The position numbers and the translations under genes are program-made. Shown here piece by piece: positions 18,401 to 26,628 of a stretch of 38,752 bases of DNA; the stretch's first letter is position 1; every line of letters starts with the position of its first letter. Below the pieces are notes generated by a model. It had not been told where the DNA came from. It saw only the letters and a list, made by a program, of their open reading frames with translations, and made no database searches. This stretch comes from Sediminibacterium sp. (lineage in GTDB: Bacteria; Bacteroidota; Bacteroidia; Chitinophagales; Chitinophagaceae): the NCBI GenBank assembly GCA_030158535.1, contig JAOASV010000220.1, positions 1 through 38,752 of the forward strand. Direction: 5' to 3'.

Positions 18401-18846
18401 ATTCTTATGTCGAAAGTATTGCAGAACGCCTTAGTTTATATACCCGCCTCGATAATTGTGAAAATGACAATGACCTCAACGAATTTAACACCGAATTGAT
18501 AGACCGTTTTGGTGCATTACCACCGCAGGTAACGGATTTATTTACAACCGTGCAGTGCCGCTGGCTCGCTGTAGACCTGGGTTTCGAGAAAATGACCTTA
18601 AAAGAAAATACGCTGCGTTGTTATTTTATTAATAGACCCGACTCTCCATATTTTGAATCGGAATTATTTAAAAAAGTGCTCGACTATTTACAAACAGGTA
18701 CCAACAAAGCGCGCCTTAAACAAGTAGGTAAATTATTTATGCTCGTAGTAGATCATGTAAATGATATGGATGCGATGCTACGCTTTTTAACGCTCATGCA
18801 CAAGGGTGTAATTCCGCAAGCACCTGCTACTACTGCGACCGCATAA
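15430..18846 (+). CDS. mfd: Transcription-repair coupling factor Mfd
   Basis: DNA translocase that removes RNA polymerase stalled at lesions and recruits UvrA. With the ATG at 15430 the protein has 1138 residues, normal for Mfd. Domain order seen: N-terminal UvrB-like domains without helicase function (about 1-400), the CarD-like RNA-polymerase-interacting domain around 450-520 (GDYVTHIDHGVGTYSGLQKI), then the RecG-like motor with Walker A GDVGFGKTE (about 598), DEEQ box (about 698), TATPIPRTL, and motif VI RGRVGRSNKKAF; then the TRCF C-terminal domain (GNLLGGDQSGFMAEIGFEMY onward). The start was chosen because a TAnnTTTG box covers the GTG at 15394 region. It ends before a hairpin terminator and is convergent with the next gene. 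Confidence 0.97.
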   Translation: MNLDVLLAQFNNTPHLNQLVSSLLLPEPQKIFLKNLQGSSPEFFVAGVFAHTNTDSLNHIVILQDAEEAAYFHNTLENVSKALDVFYFPSSFKNRKNFKLLNSSHVMLRTEALTKLAAGGNKKMLVTYPEAIFEKVVLSETLKSNIISIKTNDTINVESLLELFVMYGFKRSDFVYEPGQFAIRGGILDIYSFGNEKPYRVELFGNEVDSIRIFDPETQLSERKLLQVNIIPNVETQFTTGEKVSLFEFLKENTVVWTKDLSFICEKVTQQYEDLEGFVSLLDSGYRMQNSDDEDDTRVMNDVTLQDFITSEDIMASLAGRHHIEFGMHAGSATLEIECNTKPQPSFNRQFDLLIKDLKAHEGAGYSLYIFAEQVKQLERLHSIFVDLKTEINFVPVPTSIHEGFIDNDLKIVCYTDHQIFQRYHKYKVKQAYNKNKAITLKTLRDLQPGDYVTHIDHGVGTYSGLQKIEVNGKTQEAVRIIYKEGDILYVNINSLHKISKYTGKEGTMPKINKLGSDVWAKLKEKTKAKVKEVAFDLIKLYAERKSQVGFAHAPDNYLQTELEASFIYEDTPDQYKATQDVKRDMESTSPMDRLVCGDVGFGKTEVAVRAAFKSVVDGKQAAVLVPTTILAFQHYKTFKERLSDFPVTVDFINRFKSAKEKKETLQKLAEGKIDIIIGTHGILGKEVKFKDLGVMIIDEEQKFGVGHKEKLKTLKTSVDCLTLTATPIPRTLQFSLMGARDLSIINTPPPNRQPIQTEVHVFNDDFIRDTIYYETERGGQVFFIHNRVQGLSEMCALIQGLCPDLSIGFAHGQLEGHELEERILDFIDKKYDVLVCTNIVESGVDIPNVNTIIVNNAHHFGLSDLHQLRGRVGRSNKKAFCYLLAPPMSSLPSDSRKRLQTLEQFTDLGSGFQIAMRDLDIRGAGNLLGGDQSGFMAEIGFEMYQKILEEAVRELKRSSFKDLFKEEISKQDDFVKDCTIDTDLEILIPDSYVESIAERLSLYTRLDNCENDNDLNEFNTELIDRFGALPPQVTDLFTTVQCRWLAVDLGFEKMTLKENTLRCYFINRPDSPYFESELFKKVLDYLQTGTNKARLKQVGKLFMLVVDHVNDMDAMLRFLTLMHKGVIPQAPATTATA

Positions 18847-18848
18847 AA

Positions 18849-18870
18849 AAACCCGCCCAAAGGCAGGTTT
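18849..18870 (+). terminator. Terminator between mfd and the small convergent gene
   Basis: Stem AAACCcGCC/GGCaGGTTT (8 pairs, one C-A mismatch) with a CAAA loop, followed by AATTATATTTTC and preceded by an A-tract. It starts 2 nt after the mfd stop and could work in both directions. Confidence 0.75.
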
Positions 18871-18901
18871 AATTATATTTTCTATAATAGAAAAATCTAA
18901 A

Positions 18902-19108
18902 CTAGAATCCTTTTGTTGCAACGCCATCAGCAATTGCTTGTAAAGCTTTAGCTTCTCCTAAGATAGCAGCCATTTTATTTCCTTTGCCATCATGACCAGC
19001 AGCCATGTATCCACCACGAGCAGTTTTAGTAACTACTGCGTCTTGCATTGGAACGTTTTTTTCTTTTGTCTTAAGGCAATATGCTTTAATCATTTTTGAA
19101 GTGTCCAT
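18902..19108 (-). CDS. Small DUF5679-like protein without the zinc cysteines
   Basis: 68 residues from the ATG at 19108 (a longer reading to 19159 exists but the second Met starts the recognisable part). The core MIKAYCLKTKEK..MQDAVVTKTARGGYMAAG resembles, from memory, DUF5679 proteins, which run AYCVKCK..(K)EVTLKNGRPAIKGTCP. In that family two C-x2-C pairs bind zinc; here the first pair is reduced to one Cys (CLKTK) and the second is replaced by GHDGKGNKM. A C-terminal alanine-rich helix (EAKALQAIADGVATKGF) is added. It may be a divergent paralogue of a nucleic-acid-related small zinc protein. It lies 136 nt behind gyrB and convergent to mfd. Coding nature is supported by its good composition and the terminator; the family link is tentative. 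Confidence 0.65.
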   Translation of the reverse strand: MDTSKMIKAYCLKTKEKNVPMQDAVVTKTARGGYMAAGHDGKGNKMAAILGEAKALQAIADGVATKGF

Positions 19109-19244
19109 TTGTTCAAATTTTGTTAGGTTAGTTAATGAGCAACCGAATTGCTTCCACAAGCTAGCTAATTTCTACAATCTAGCCATAAGTTAACAGGCTG
19201 TATTGTGCAGATTTTGGGCTGGTTTATTCACAATTTGGCGGGTT

Positions 19245-21224
19245 TTACACGTCAATTTTAGCATATTTAGCGTGCGTTTCAATGAATTCGCGGCGTGGAG
19301 CCACTTCATCACCCATGAGCATACTAAATACACGGTCTGCTTCCGCAGCACTTTCGATGGTTACTTGCTTAAGGGTACGGCGAGACGGATCCATGGTTGT
19401 TTCCCATAATTGATCGGCGTTCATTTCACCCAAACCCTTGTAACGCTGGATAGTAACACTGTCTTCTTTGCCACCACCTAGTTTTTCGATCCACATTTTA
19501 CGCTGCTCTTCGTTGTAAGCGTACTGCTGATCTTTACCTTTTTTAACAAGGTATAAAGGTGGTTGCGCTATGTAGATATAGCCCTGTTCTACTAATTCTT
19601 TCATGTAACGGAAAATAAAAGTAAGAATAAGGGTAGCGATATGCGATCCATCAACGTCGGCATCGGTCATAATAATTAACTTATGATAACGAAGCTTTGC
19701 AATGTTTAATGCTTTAGGATCTTCTGGGGTACCAACGGTAACTCCAAGCGCTGTATACATATTACGGATCTCTTCGTTCTCGTAAATTTTATGTTCCATG
19801 GCTTTTTCTACATTTAGGATTTTACCACGTAATGGTAAAATTGCTTGGTAGCTTCTGTCACGACCTTGTTTAGCCGTACCACCCGCAGAGTCTCCTTCCA
19901 CTAAGTATAGTTCACATCTTTCTGGATCACGCTCAGAGCAATCGGCTAGTTTACCAGGTAAACCACCGCCACTTAAAACGGTTTTACGTTGTACCATGTC
20001 ACGTGCTTTTTTGGCAGCAACACGGGCTTGAGCAGCTAAAATAATTTTTGAAATTACTTGCTTAGACTCACGTGGATTTTCTTCGAGGTAAGCTTCCAAT
20101 GCTCTTGCAACCGTAGTTTGTACCACACCACTTACTTCAGAGTTACCAAGTTTTGTTTTGGTTTGTCCTTCAAATTGTGGTTCTGGAACTTTTACAGAAA
20201 TAATGGCACTTAAACCTTCTCTAAAGTCGTCACCTTCTACAGCAACTTTTGCTCTTTCAAAAAGTCCTTCTTTATCACCGTAGCTTTTAAATACACGCGT
20301 TAAGGCTTGTCTAAAACCTGTTACGTGTGTACCACCTTCGATGGTATTGATGTTGTTAACGTAAGAAAAAATATGTTCTTTAAAATCGTCGTTGTAGGTT
20401 AATGCTACTTCAACAGCAACATTGGTAGCTTCGTCTAAACCCTCTACATATAAGGGTTGTGCGATAATTGCGTTACGGTTTGCTTGCTTATCTAGTAGTT
20501 CTACAAACTCAATAATACCGCCTTCGCTGTAAAATTTATTGACGTAAGGAGCGCCGTTTTCGTCAAGCTCTCTTAAATCGGTAAGTGAAATACTAATGCG
20601 CTTATTTAAAAACGACAATTCACGTAAACGTCCTTCTAAAATATCTTTTTTGTATACAGTTTCTTGGAAAATAGTAGCATCTGGCCAGAAGTGAACTTTG
20701 GTTCCTGTAATTGCACTTTCGCCAATTTCGCGAACTGCATATTGAGGTACACCAATTTTATATTCTTGCTCAAATATTTTACCTTCTCTATGAACGGTTA
20801 CTAATAGCGTGGTACTAAGTGCGTTAACGCAACTCACACCCACACCGTGTAAACCACCCGATACTTTGTAGGTATTTTTATCAAATTTACCACCCGCGTG
20901 TAAAACGGTCATTACCACTTCTAGCGCCGATCTTTTTTCTTTGGTGTGCATCGCCGTAGGAATACCACGTCCATCATCTTGTACGCTAATAGAATTGTCT
21001 TCGTGAATGGTAACGCTAATATTTTTGCAATAACCAGCTAGGGCTTCATCGATAGAGTTATCGACCACTTCATACACGAGGTGGTGAAGGCCTTTAACGC
21101 CTACGTCTCCAATGTACATCGCGGGTCTTTTTCTAACCGCTTCTAAACCTTCTAATACCTGAATACTGTCGGCACCATAATTCTTATTCTGTGCCTCGTT
21201 GCTATCTAATTGTTCTTGGCTCAT
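19245..21224 (-). CDS. gyrB: DNA gyrase subunit B
   Basis: ATPase subunit of gyrase, 659 residues from the ATG at 21224. GHKL ATPase motifs: EVVDNSIDEALAGY (Asn, Asp for Mg-ATP), DDGRGIP and GGLHGVGVSCVNALS. The transducer domain follows, then TOPRIM with YLVEGDSAGGTAKQGRDR and DADVDGSHIATL, and the C-terminal QRYKGLGEMNADQLWETTMDP, which marks GyrB rather than ParE. No long insertion such as the E. coli one is present, in line with the shorter length. A reading from TTG at 21272 is rejected: that TTG is part of the TAGCTTTG promoter box. The leader of about 40 nt is then free for control, as often seen for supercoiling-sensitive gyr genes, but I see no specific signal. Confidence 0.96.
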   Translation of the reverse strand: MSQEQLDSNEAQNKNYGADSIQVLEGLEAVRKRPAMYIGDVGVKGLHHLVYEVVDNSIDEALAGYCKNISVTIHEDNSISVQDDGRGIPTAMHTKEKRSALEVVMTVLHAGGKFDKNTYKVSGGLHGVGVSCVNALSTTLLVTVHREGKIFEQEYKIGVPQYAVREIGESAITGTKVHFWPDATIFQETVYKKDILEGRLRELSFLNKRISISLTDLRELDENGAPYVNKFYSEGGIIEFVELLDKQANRNAIIAQPLYVEGLDEATNVAVEVALTYNDDFKEHIFSYVNNINTIEGGTHVTGFRQALTRVFKSYGDKEGLFERAKVAVEGDDFREGLSAIISVKVPEPQFEGQTKTKLGNSEVSGVVQTTVARALEAYLEENPRESKQVISKIILAAQARVAAKKARDMVQRKTVLSGGGLPGKLADCSERDPERCELYLVEGDSAGGTAKQGRDRSYQAILPLRGKILNVEKAMEHKIYENEEIRNMYTALGVTVGTPEDPKALNIAKLRYHKLIIMTDADVDGSHIATLILTFIFRYMKELVEQGYIYIAQPPLYLVKKGKDQQYAYNEEQRKMWIEKLGGGKEDSVTIQRYKGLGEMNADQLWETTMDPSRRTLKQVTIESAAEADRVFSMLMGDEVAPRREFIETHAKYAKIDV

Positions 21225-21269
21225 AAAATGCTTGTCTATCCTGAGTTTAGATGAAATGTCAGAACTGGT

Positions 21270-21277
21270 CAAAGCTA
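21270..21277 (-). promoter_or_regulatory. -7 box of gyrB
   Basis: Minus strand TAGCTTTG, exact TAnnTTTG, 45 nt before the gyrB ATG. A TTG (plus-strand 21302-21304) lies 24 nt upstream and could be the -33 element. Confidence 0.6.
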
Positions 21278-21420
21278 GTTAAAATAAGCTGTTTTTAGGC
21301 TCAATTTGGGTCCGTGTTTTCCACATAAATTTGACAGTTCCATGACCAATTTGAGGGTTATTTTGAGGCTAAAAAAACCCTTTGCCATCAAACAATTTAG
21401 AAGGGTCCATTGTAATACAT

Positions 21421-21428
21421 TAAATTTG
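21421..21428 (+). promoter_or_regulatory. -7 box of the AraC-type regulator
   Basis: TAAATTTG, exact match, ends 7 nt before ATG 21436 and 19 nt before the alternative ATG 21448. A transcript starting around 21435 would make 21448 the better-led start. Confidence 0.55.
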
Positions 21429-21435
21429 CAGTTGG

Positions 21436-22359
21436 ATGGTACAAGTAATGGACATATTAAGAGTGGCAAACCAAAATTTGGTTGATACAGGTATGAGCCT
21501 GATTTACACCAAAGAACAGCAGGTTCCAGGCTCTATTGAGTACCAAATTAAGCGCTATTACGCCCTTCAACCTTGGTCTGGATCAGACACAGGGATGCTC
21601 ATTTACCATTACGATGCCAAAAAACCTGCCAATAACTTTTTAGAACTCCGTTTTTGTATTTCGGGTAACCGCTTCTGCGAAGAAAAAAGTTGTGCACAAT
21701 GCGTGCATTCGCCCACCAACAATTGCTTTGGTAAACACGAAACTGTAGACACGTTTACTTTTCATTTTACCTCCACTTTTTTACGCCCTTATGTACACAA
21801 TGTAAAAGTTAGCAATTATAAAGATGATGTGCTTGCATTCAAGCATCCCAATGCTTTTACAAAAGTATTTCCGTTATGTAACAGAAAGCGTGGTGTACTT
21901 GATACTTTATTAAATCATAGTTATACCGGCGCCCTCGAAAATATTTTTATCAACGCCAAAGTGCATGAGATTTTACTCTACAGTCTTACCTGTTTAGTGG
22001 ATGAAAAAGAAGAAGGCTTTACGTGTAAATTTTTAGCAGATCCAGCAGGTAGAGAACGCATTTATGAAGCCCGTGAAATACTGCTACAGCATATAGGCGA
22101 CCCAATTACTATTAAAGAATTAAGCCGTAAAGTAGCCATGAATGAATGCTACCTTAAAAAAGGGTTTAAAGAAATTTTTGGCACCACCATTTTTGATTTT
22201 TACCAACAACAACGCATGGAGCACGCTAAGTATTTGCTCTACGAAAAAGGCTTAAGCGTAACTGATATTTCTGCACTACTGGGTTACTCTTCTATATCGC
22301 ATTTTTCGGCGGCTTTTAAAAAGCACACCGGTTTAAAGCCTTGCGAATTACTAAAATAA
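21436..22359 (+). CDS. AraC-family transcription regulator with cysteine cluster
   Basis: 307 residues (303 if translation starts at Met5, 21448). The last 100 residues form a standard double helix-turn-helix AraC domain: REILLQHIGDPITIKELSRK with LKKGFKEIFGTTIFDFYQQQRM, then AKYLLYEKGLSVTDISALLGYSSISHFSAAFKKHTGLKP. The N-terminal sensing half is not a plain cupin to my eye; it carries five cysteines close together, C74, C81, C86, C89 and C97, in FCISGNRFCEEKSCAQC..NNC. I recall similar cysteine-rich N-termini in AraC proteins of Bacteroidota but no known ligand. A metal or redox signal is possible. It is divergent from gyrB and 30 nt upstream of the amidohydrolase gene, which it may control. 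Confidence 0.85.
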   Translation: MVQVMDILRVANQNLVDTGMSLIYTKEQQVPGSIEYQIKRYYALQPWSGSDTGMLIYHYDAKKPANNFLELRFCISGNRFCEEKSCAQCVHSPTNNCFGKHETVDTFTFHFTSTFLRPYVHNVKVSNYKDDVLAFKHPNAFTKVFPLCNRKRGVLDTLLNHSYTGALENIFINAKVHEILLYSLTCLVDEKEEGFTCKFLADPAGRERIYEAREILLQHIGDPITIKELSRKVAMNECYLKKGFKEIFGTTIFDFYQQQRMEHAKYLLYEKGLSVTDISALLGYSSISHFSAAFKKHTGLKPCELLK

Positions 22360-22368
22360 AAACTATCT

Positions 22369-22376
22369 TACCTTTT
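22369..22376 (+). promoter_or_regulatory. Possible -7 box of the amidohydrolase gene
   Basis: TACCTTTT matches TAnnTTTG except for the last fixed base and ends 13 nt before the ATG at 22390. It lies directly after the stop codon of the AraC gene, so a separate transcript is possible but not certain. Confidence 0.3.
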
Positions 22377-22389
22377 ATAAATTTATCCT

Positions 22390-24024
22390 ATGCGCATACG
22401 TACAATGTTTGCTACCGCTGCTATTGCCCTGTTTTTAACAAGCTGCGGCGGTCCTAAAAAAGTAGATACGATTGTTGTTAACGGTGTTATCTACACCGTA
22501 GATAGTAGCTTTTCTACAGCACAGGCAATGGCCATTAAAGACGGTCTTATTGTTGCAACAGGTACCGATGCTGAAATACTAGCAGCCTATACTGCATCTG
22601 AAAAAATTGATGCAAAAGGGAAAGCAGTATATCCTGGATTTATAGATGCGCACGCGCATTTTGTGGGTTATGGAAAATCGCTTTTTCAGGTAGATTTATT
22701 TGGCACTACTAGTTGGGAAGAAGCCGTAGAGCGCGTAAAAATTTTTGCTGCTGCGCATCCAGAACTTGCTTGGATTGAAGGACGCGGATGGGATCAAAAT
22801 AAATGGCCTGGTAAAAAATATCCTACCAATGCGTTATTAAATACTTTGTTTCCTAACATACCCGTTGTGCTTCAACGTGTGGATGGCCATGCGGCCATTG
22901 CCAACCAAAAAGCATTTGATATCGCTGGCGTGAAACCGGGTCAAACCATTGTGGGTGGCGAGGTTGAAACAAAAAATGGCGTTTTAACAGGTGTATTAAT
23001 TGACAATGCAACAGACCTTGTTTACGGCTCTATTCCTGCAGTAACCAAACAAACGTATACGCAGTGGTTGCAAGCGGCGCAGCAAAATTGTTTTGCGCAG
23101 GGGCTTACCACCATTACCGATTGTGGCCTCAACATGAGTGATATCAATATCATTGATACGCTACAGCAAGAAGGAAAAATTAACATGCGCCTTTTTGCAA
23201 TGCTGAGCGATAATCCTGAAAATCTTACTGCCTATTTAAAAAGAGGACCTTATAAAACCGACAAATTATTTGTGAATGGTTTTAAAGTATACGCCGATGG
23301 AGCCCTTGGTAGCAGAGGCGCTTGCTTGTTACACAGTTATGAAGACCGCAAAGATTGGACTGGATTTTTACTTGCCAATATTTCACATTACGATTCACTA
23401 GCGTCTGTACTTGCTGCGTCAAAATTTCAAATGTGCACGCACGCGATAGGTGATAGTGCCAACCGTCAAATTTTAAATATCTACAACAAATATTTACAAA
23501 AAGGAAATGATAGACGCTGGAGAATTGAGCACGCGCAAGTAGTAAACCCTGCTGATTTTAATTTGTTTGGCGCCGCTGCTGTTGTGCCATCGGTGCAACC
23601 AACGCATGCTACATCTGACATGTACTGGGCTGCAGAAAGACTCGGCAACGAGCGTATGAAAGGTGCGTATGCATACAAGCAACTCATGGATCAAAACGGA
23701 TGGATTCCGCTCGGAACCGATTTTCCGGTAGAAGATATTTCTCCTTTTAAAACATTTTTAGCTTCTGTGGGAAGGGTTGATGCCAAAGGATTTCCGGAAG
23801 GCGGCTTCCAATCAGAAAACGCATTGTCGCGCGAGCAAACCATTAGAGGTATGACTATTTGGGCCGCAAAAGCAAGCTTTTTAGAAAAGGAAGTAGGAAG
23901 TTTAGAAGCTGGGAAAAAAGCAGATTTTATAATACTGGCACAAGACCTAATGCAAGTGCCAGTAAATAAAATATTGGATACTAAAGTAGTTGCTACATTT
24001 AGTGGTGGTAAAAAAGTGTTCTAA
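22390..24024 (+). CDS. YtcJ-like amidohydrolase, predicted lipoprotein
   Basis: 544 residues. Signal peptide with lipobox LTSC; Cys19 is the lipidation site, so the enzyme is membrane-anchored in the periplasm or on the surface. The rest is an Amidohydro_3 (YtcJ-type) metal hydrolase: metal ligands His88 and His90 in FIDAHAH, further HAIGDSANR (near 355), RIEHAQVV (near 380) and the catalytic aspartate in GTDFPVE (near 440). The beta-sandwich is made of the N-terminal strands (VDTIVVNGVIYTVD) and the C-terminal ones (KKADFIILAQDL). Members act on amide or related C-N bonds; the natural substrate is unknown. It stands behind the AraC regulator and is convergent with fumC, 16 nt apart. Confidence 0.9.
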   Translation: MRIRTMFATAAIALFLTSCGGPKKVDTIVVNGVIYTVDSSFSTAQAMAIKDGLIVATGTDAEILAAYTASEKIDAKGKAVYPGFIDAHAHFVGYGKSLFQVDLFGTTSWEEAVERVKIFAAAHPELAWIEGRGWDQNKWPGKKYPTNALLNTLFPNIPVVLQRVDGHAAIANQKAFDIAGVKPGQTIVGGEVETKNGVLTGVLIDNATDLVYGSIPAVTKQTYTQWLQAAQQNCFAQGLTTITDCGLNMSDINIIDTLQQEGKINMRLFAMLSDNPENLTAYLKRGPYKTDKLFVNGFKVYADGALGSRGACLLHSYEDRKDWTGFLLANISHYDSLASVLAASKFQMCTHAIGDSANRQILNIYNKYLQKGNDRRWRIEHAQVVNPADFNLFGAAAVVPSVQPTHATSDMYWAAERLGNERMKGAYAYKQLMDQNGWIPLGTDFPVEDISPFKTFLASVGRVDAKGFPEGGFQSENALSREQTIRGMTIWAAKASFLEKEVGSLEAGKKADFIILAQDLMQVPVNKILDTKVVATFSGGKKVF

Positions 24025-24040
24025 TCATTTAATTAGATTA
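24022..24040. terminator. Small inverted repeat between convergent genes
   Basis: TAATC (24022-24026) and GATTA (24036-24040) form a 5-bp stem with a 9-nt loop covering the whole gap between the amidohydrolase stop and the fumC stop. Weak and AT-rich; could end both transcripts. Confidence 0.25.
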
Positions 24041-25435
24041 CTAAAACCCTACCATGTCTGCAGGGATAACCCATGCATCAAATTCTTCTGGCGTTACATA
24101 ACCTAATTTAACCGCCATTTCTTTTAAGGTAGTACCTTCTTTGTGTGCTTTTTGTGCAATTTCAGCTGCTTTGTAGTAGCCAATTTTTGTATTGAGTGCA
24201 GTAACAAGCATTAAAGAATTGTCTACGTGCTTTTTAATGTTGGCTTCAATAGGTTCTATACCTAGAGCACACTTGTCATTAAAGCTTACACAACCATCGC
24301 CAATTAAACGAGCAGAGTGTAAGAAATTATAAATCATTACGGGCTTAAATACATTCAGTTCAAAATGTCCGTTTGCGCCACCCATATTAATTGCCACATC
24401 ATTACCCATTACCTGCACCGCAATCATAGACAAAGCTTCACACTGTGTAGGATTTACTTTACCTGGCATGATAGAAGAACCTGGCTCGTTGTCTGGAATA
24501 AATATTTCGCCAATACCACTTCTTGGTCCAGAACTTAACATTCTAATATCGTTGGCAATTTTCATAAGGCTTACTGCCACTGTTTTTAAAGCACCATGTG
24601 CTTCTACAATTGCATCGTGTGCAGCAAGTGCTTCAAATTTATTTTCGGCAGTAATAAATGGAAGTCCTGTTAAATTGGCAATATGCTTAGCTACATTTTC
24701 TGAATAGCCTTTTGGTGTGTTAATGCCAGTACCTACTGCAGTGCCACCAAGTGCTAGTTCTGATAAATGTGCAAGTGTATTATTGATGGCTTTAAGGCCA
24801 TGGTCTAGTTGAGAAACGTATCCGCTAATTTCTTGACCCAGTGTTAATGGTGTCGCATCCATAAAATGCGTACGACCAATTTTTACCACATGCATAAAGT
24901 CTTTGCTTTTTTGTGCAAGGGTGTCTCTTAATTTTTTAATGCCCGGAATAGTCGTTTCTAATAATATTTTATAGGCTGCAATATGCATTGCAGTAGGAAA
25001 GGTATCGTTAGAAGACTGAGACTTGTTTACGTCGTCGTTAGGGTGTAAAAACTTTTCTTTATCAGTTAAGCTACCCCCTTTAATAACGTGTCCACGGTAG
25101 GCTACCACCTCGTTTACATTCATGTTAGATTGTGTACCACTTCCAGTTTGCCATACCACTAATGGAAATTGATCGTTGTGGGTGCCTGCTAAAATTTCGT
25201 CACAAACCTGACCAATGAGTTCGCATTTGTCTGCTGGTAAAACACCCGCGTCAAAGTTTGTAAGTGCTGCTGCTTTTTTCAAATAGGCAAAAGCGGCTAT
25301 AATTTCTTTGGGCATACGGTTGATGTCCGATGCGATTTTAAAATTTTCGATACTGCGCTGTGTTTGAGCGCCCCAATACACGCCTGCAGGTACTTTTACT
25401 TCCCCCATTGTGTCTTTCTCAATTCTAAATTCCAT
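24041..25435 (-). CDS. fumC: Fumarate hydratase, class II
   Basis: Interconverts fumarate and malate in the TCA cycle; iron-free homotetramer in the cytosol. The 464-residue length is standard. Seen: GSGTQSNMNVNEV near residue 99, KSQSSNDTFPTAMH, HFMDATPLTLGQE with the catalytic histidine, GGTAVGTG, and the superfamily signature GSSIMPGKVNPTQCE with the catalytic serine near 318. This signature separates it from class I fumarases; aspartase is the nearest alternative but the N-terminus (FRIEKDTMGEVKVPAGVYWGAQTQRS) fits fumarase. It starts at ATG 25435 behind an exact TAnnTTTG box and is convergent with the amidohydrolase gene. Confidence 0.96.
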   Translation of the reverse strand: MEFRIEKDTMGEVKVPAGVYWGAQTQRSIENFKIASDINRMPKEIIAAFAYLKKAAALTNFDAGVLPADKCELIGQVCDEILAGTHNDQFPLVVWQTGSGTQSNMNVNEVVAYRGHVIKGGSLTDKEKFLHPNDDVNKSQSSNDTFPTAMHIAAYKILLETTIPGIKKLRDTLAQKSKDFMHVVKIGRTHFMDATPLTLGQEISGYVSQLDHGLKAINNTLAHLSELALGGTAVGTGINTPKGYSENVAKHIANLTGLPFITAENKFEALAAHDAIVEAHGALKTVAVSLMKIANDIRMLSSGPRSGIGEIFIPDNEPGSSIMPGKVNPTQCEALSMIAVQVMGNDVAINMGGANGHFELNVFKPVMIYNFLHSARLIGDGCVSFNDKCALGIEPIEANIKKHVDNSLMLVTALNTKIGYYKAAEIAQKAHKEGTTLKEMAVKLGYVTPEEFDAWVIPADMVGF

Positions 25436-25476
25436 GGTTGGTTTTTTAGTAATTATTAGCTAATAGTTATCTTTTG

Positions 25477-25484
25477 CAAAGGTA
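25477..25484 (-). promoter_or_regulatory. -7 box of fumC
   Basis: Minus strand TACCTTTG, exact TAnnTTTG, 41 nt before the fumC ATG at 25435. No clear -33 TTG is seen. Confidence 0.55.
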
Positions 25485-25539
25485 AGGGTGTAGGCGCTAC
25501 ATTTTTGCTTATTTTAGAGACTACAAACCGTTAAAACTT

Positions 25540-26628
25540 ATGAAAAAGGTACTCTTTGTTTTATGTCTGGGACTTTCTTTGGCGGCCCATGCACAGCAGG
25601 CTCAAAATATAATTATTGTTACTACCGACGGGTTTCGTTGGCAAGATTTGTTTAAAGGAATGGATGATACCATTGCGAAACAAAAACGTTTTAATGAAGG
25701 CGATAGTTTGGGACTTATCAAAAAGTATGGTGGAGCCACCGAGCAGGAGCGTAGAGAAAAAATAATGCCATTTTTTTGGAATACCATTGCAAAAAAAGGA
25801 CAGGTGTATGGTAACCGTTTGTTTGGTAATAATATCAATACCGAAAATCCACACTGGTTTTCTTATCCCGGTTATTCAGAAATTTTTACAGGCTATGTAG
25901 ATGAGCGCATTAATAGTAACGAGCATCCGGCCAATCCTAACACAACCGTACTTGGCTATTTAAACGCGCAACCTGCACTAAAAGGAAAAGTGTATGCGTT
26001 TAGTGCATGGGAAGCTTTCAATAGAATTTTAAATGAGAAAGGCTCTGGAGTGCCTGTTACTGCTGCTTATGACACAGTTGGGTTTAAAAATCTAACAGCC
26101 AACGAACGAATGCTTAATACATTACACCAACAAAGTTATCGTCCATGGGCAGAAGAGTGTTACGATGTGTTTACACATTTTAATGCCATGGAAACATTAA
26201 AAAATAGAAAGCCAAGGGTGTTGTATATTGCCTACGGTGAAACAGACGAGTGGTCGCATGCAGGTAAATACAAATCCTATTTAAACGCCGCAAATCAGTT
26301 AGACAAATGGATAGAAGAAATTTGGAATTTTGTACAATCGGATCCGCAGTATAAAAATAACACCACTTTATTTATTACTTCTGACCATGGAAGAGGTGAT
26401 GTGGTTAAAGAAAAATGGACCAGCCATGGCGACAAAATAGAAGGAGCTAGTCAAATTTGGATGGCCGTAATGGGACCTAATACACCAGCACTTGGTGAAG
26501 TAAAAACACCGGCGCAATACTATCAAAAACAGTTTGCGCAAACCATAGCAAATTTAATGGGTTATCATTTTACCGCCGAACATCCAGTGGCAGATCCTAT
26601 CAAATCAACAAAAGTTATTTACCAGTAA
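25540..26628 (+). CDS. Periplasmic alkaline-phosphatase-superfamily hydrolase
   Basis: 362 residues with a signal peptide (MKKVLFVLCLGLSLAAHAQQ, cleavage after AHA). The mature part has the metal-binding pattern of the alkaline phosphatase/sulfatase/phosphodiesterase superfamily: Asp30 in IVTTDGFRW, Asp236 and His240 in GETDEWSHAGKY, Asp282-His283 in TSDHGRG and His296 in TSHGDK. The nucleophile is probably Ser113 in SYPGYSEIFTG, at the place where the superfamily has Ser/Thr. No sulfatase C/S-x-P-x-R motif is present, so a phosphatase or phosphodiesterase is more likely than a sulfatase; substrate unknown. It is divergent from fumC and its 3' end overlaps the crotonase gene by 14 nt. Confidence 0.85.
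   Translation: MKKVLFVLCLGLSLAAHAQQAQNIIIVTTDGFRWQDLFKGMDDTIAKQKRFNEGDSLGLIKKYGGATEQERREKIMPFFWNTIAKKGQVYGNRLFGNNINTENPHWFSYPGYSEIFTGYVDERINSNEHPANPNTTVLGYLNAQPALKGKVYAFSAWEAFNRILNEKGSGVPVTAAYDTVGFKNLTANERMLNTLHQQSYRPWAEECYDVFTHFNAMETLKNRKPRVLYIAYGETDEWSHAGKYKSYLNAANQLDKWIEEIWNFVQSDPQYKNNTTLFITSDHGRGDVVKEKWTSHGDKIEGASQIWMAVMGPNTPALGEVKTPAQYYQKQFAQTIANLMGYHFTAEHPVADPIKSTKVIYQ

Noticed and set aside
18902..18960. Small gene at 18902-19108 as a pure chance frame
   Set aside because: Rejected in favour of a real gene: the sequence resembles a known small-protein family, the composition is sensible and a terminator follows.
21224..21272. TTG start for gyrB, 16 codons upstream
   Set aside because: The TTG is part of the TAGCTTTG -7 box, so it would not be transcribed. 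The ATG at 21224 gives a normal GyrB length.
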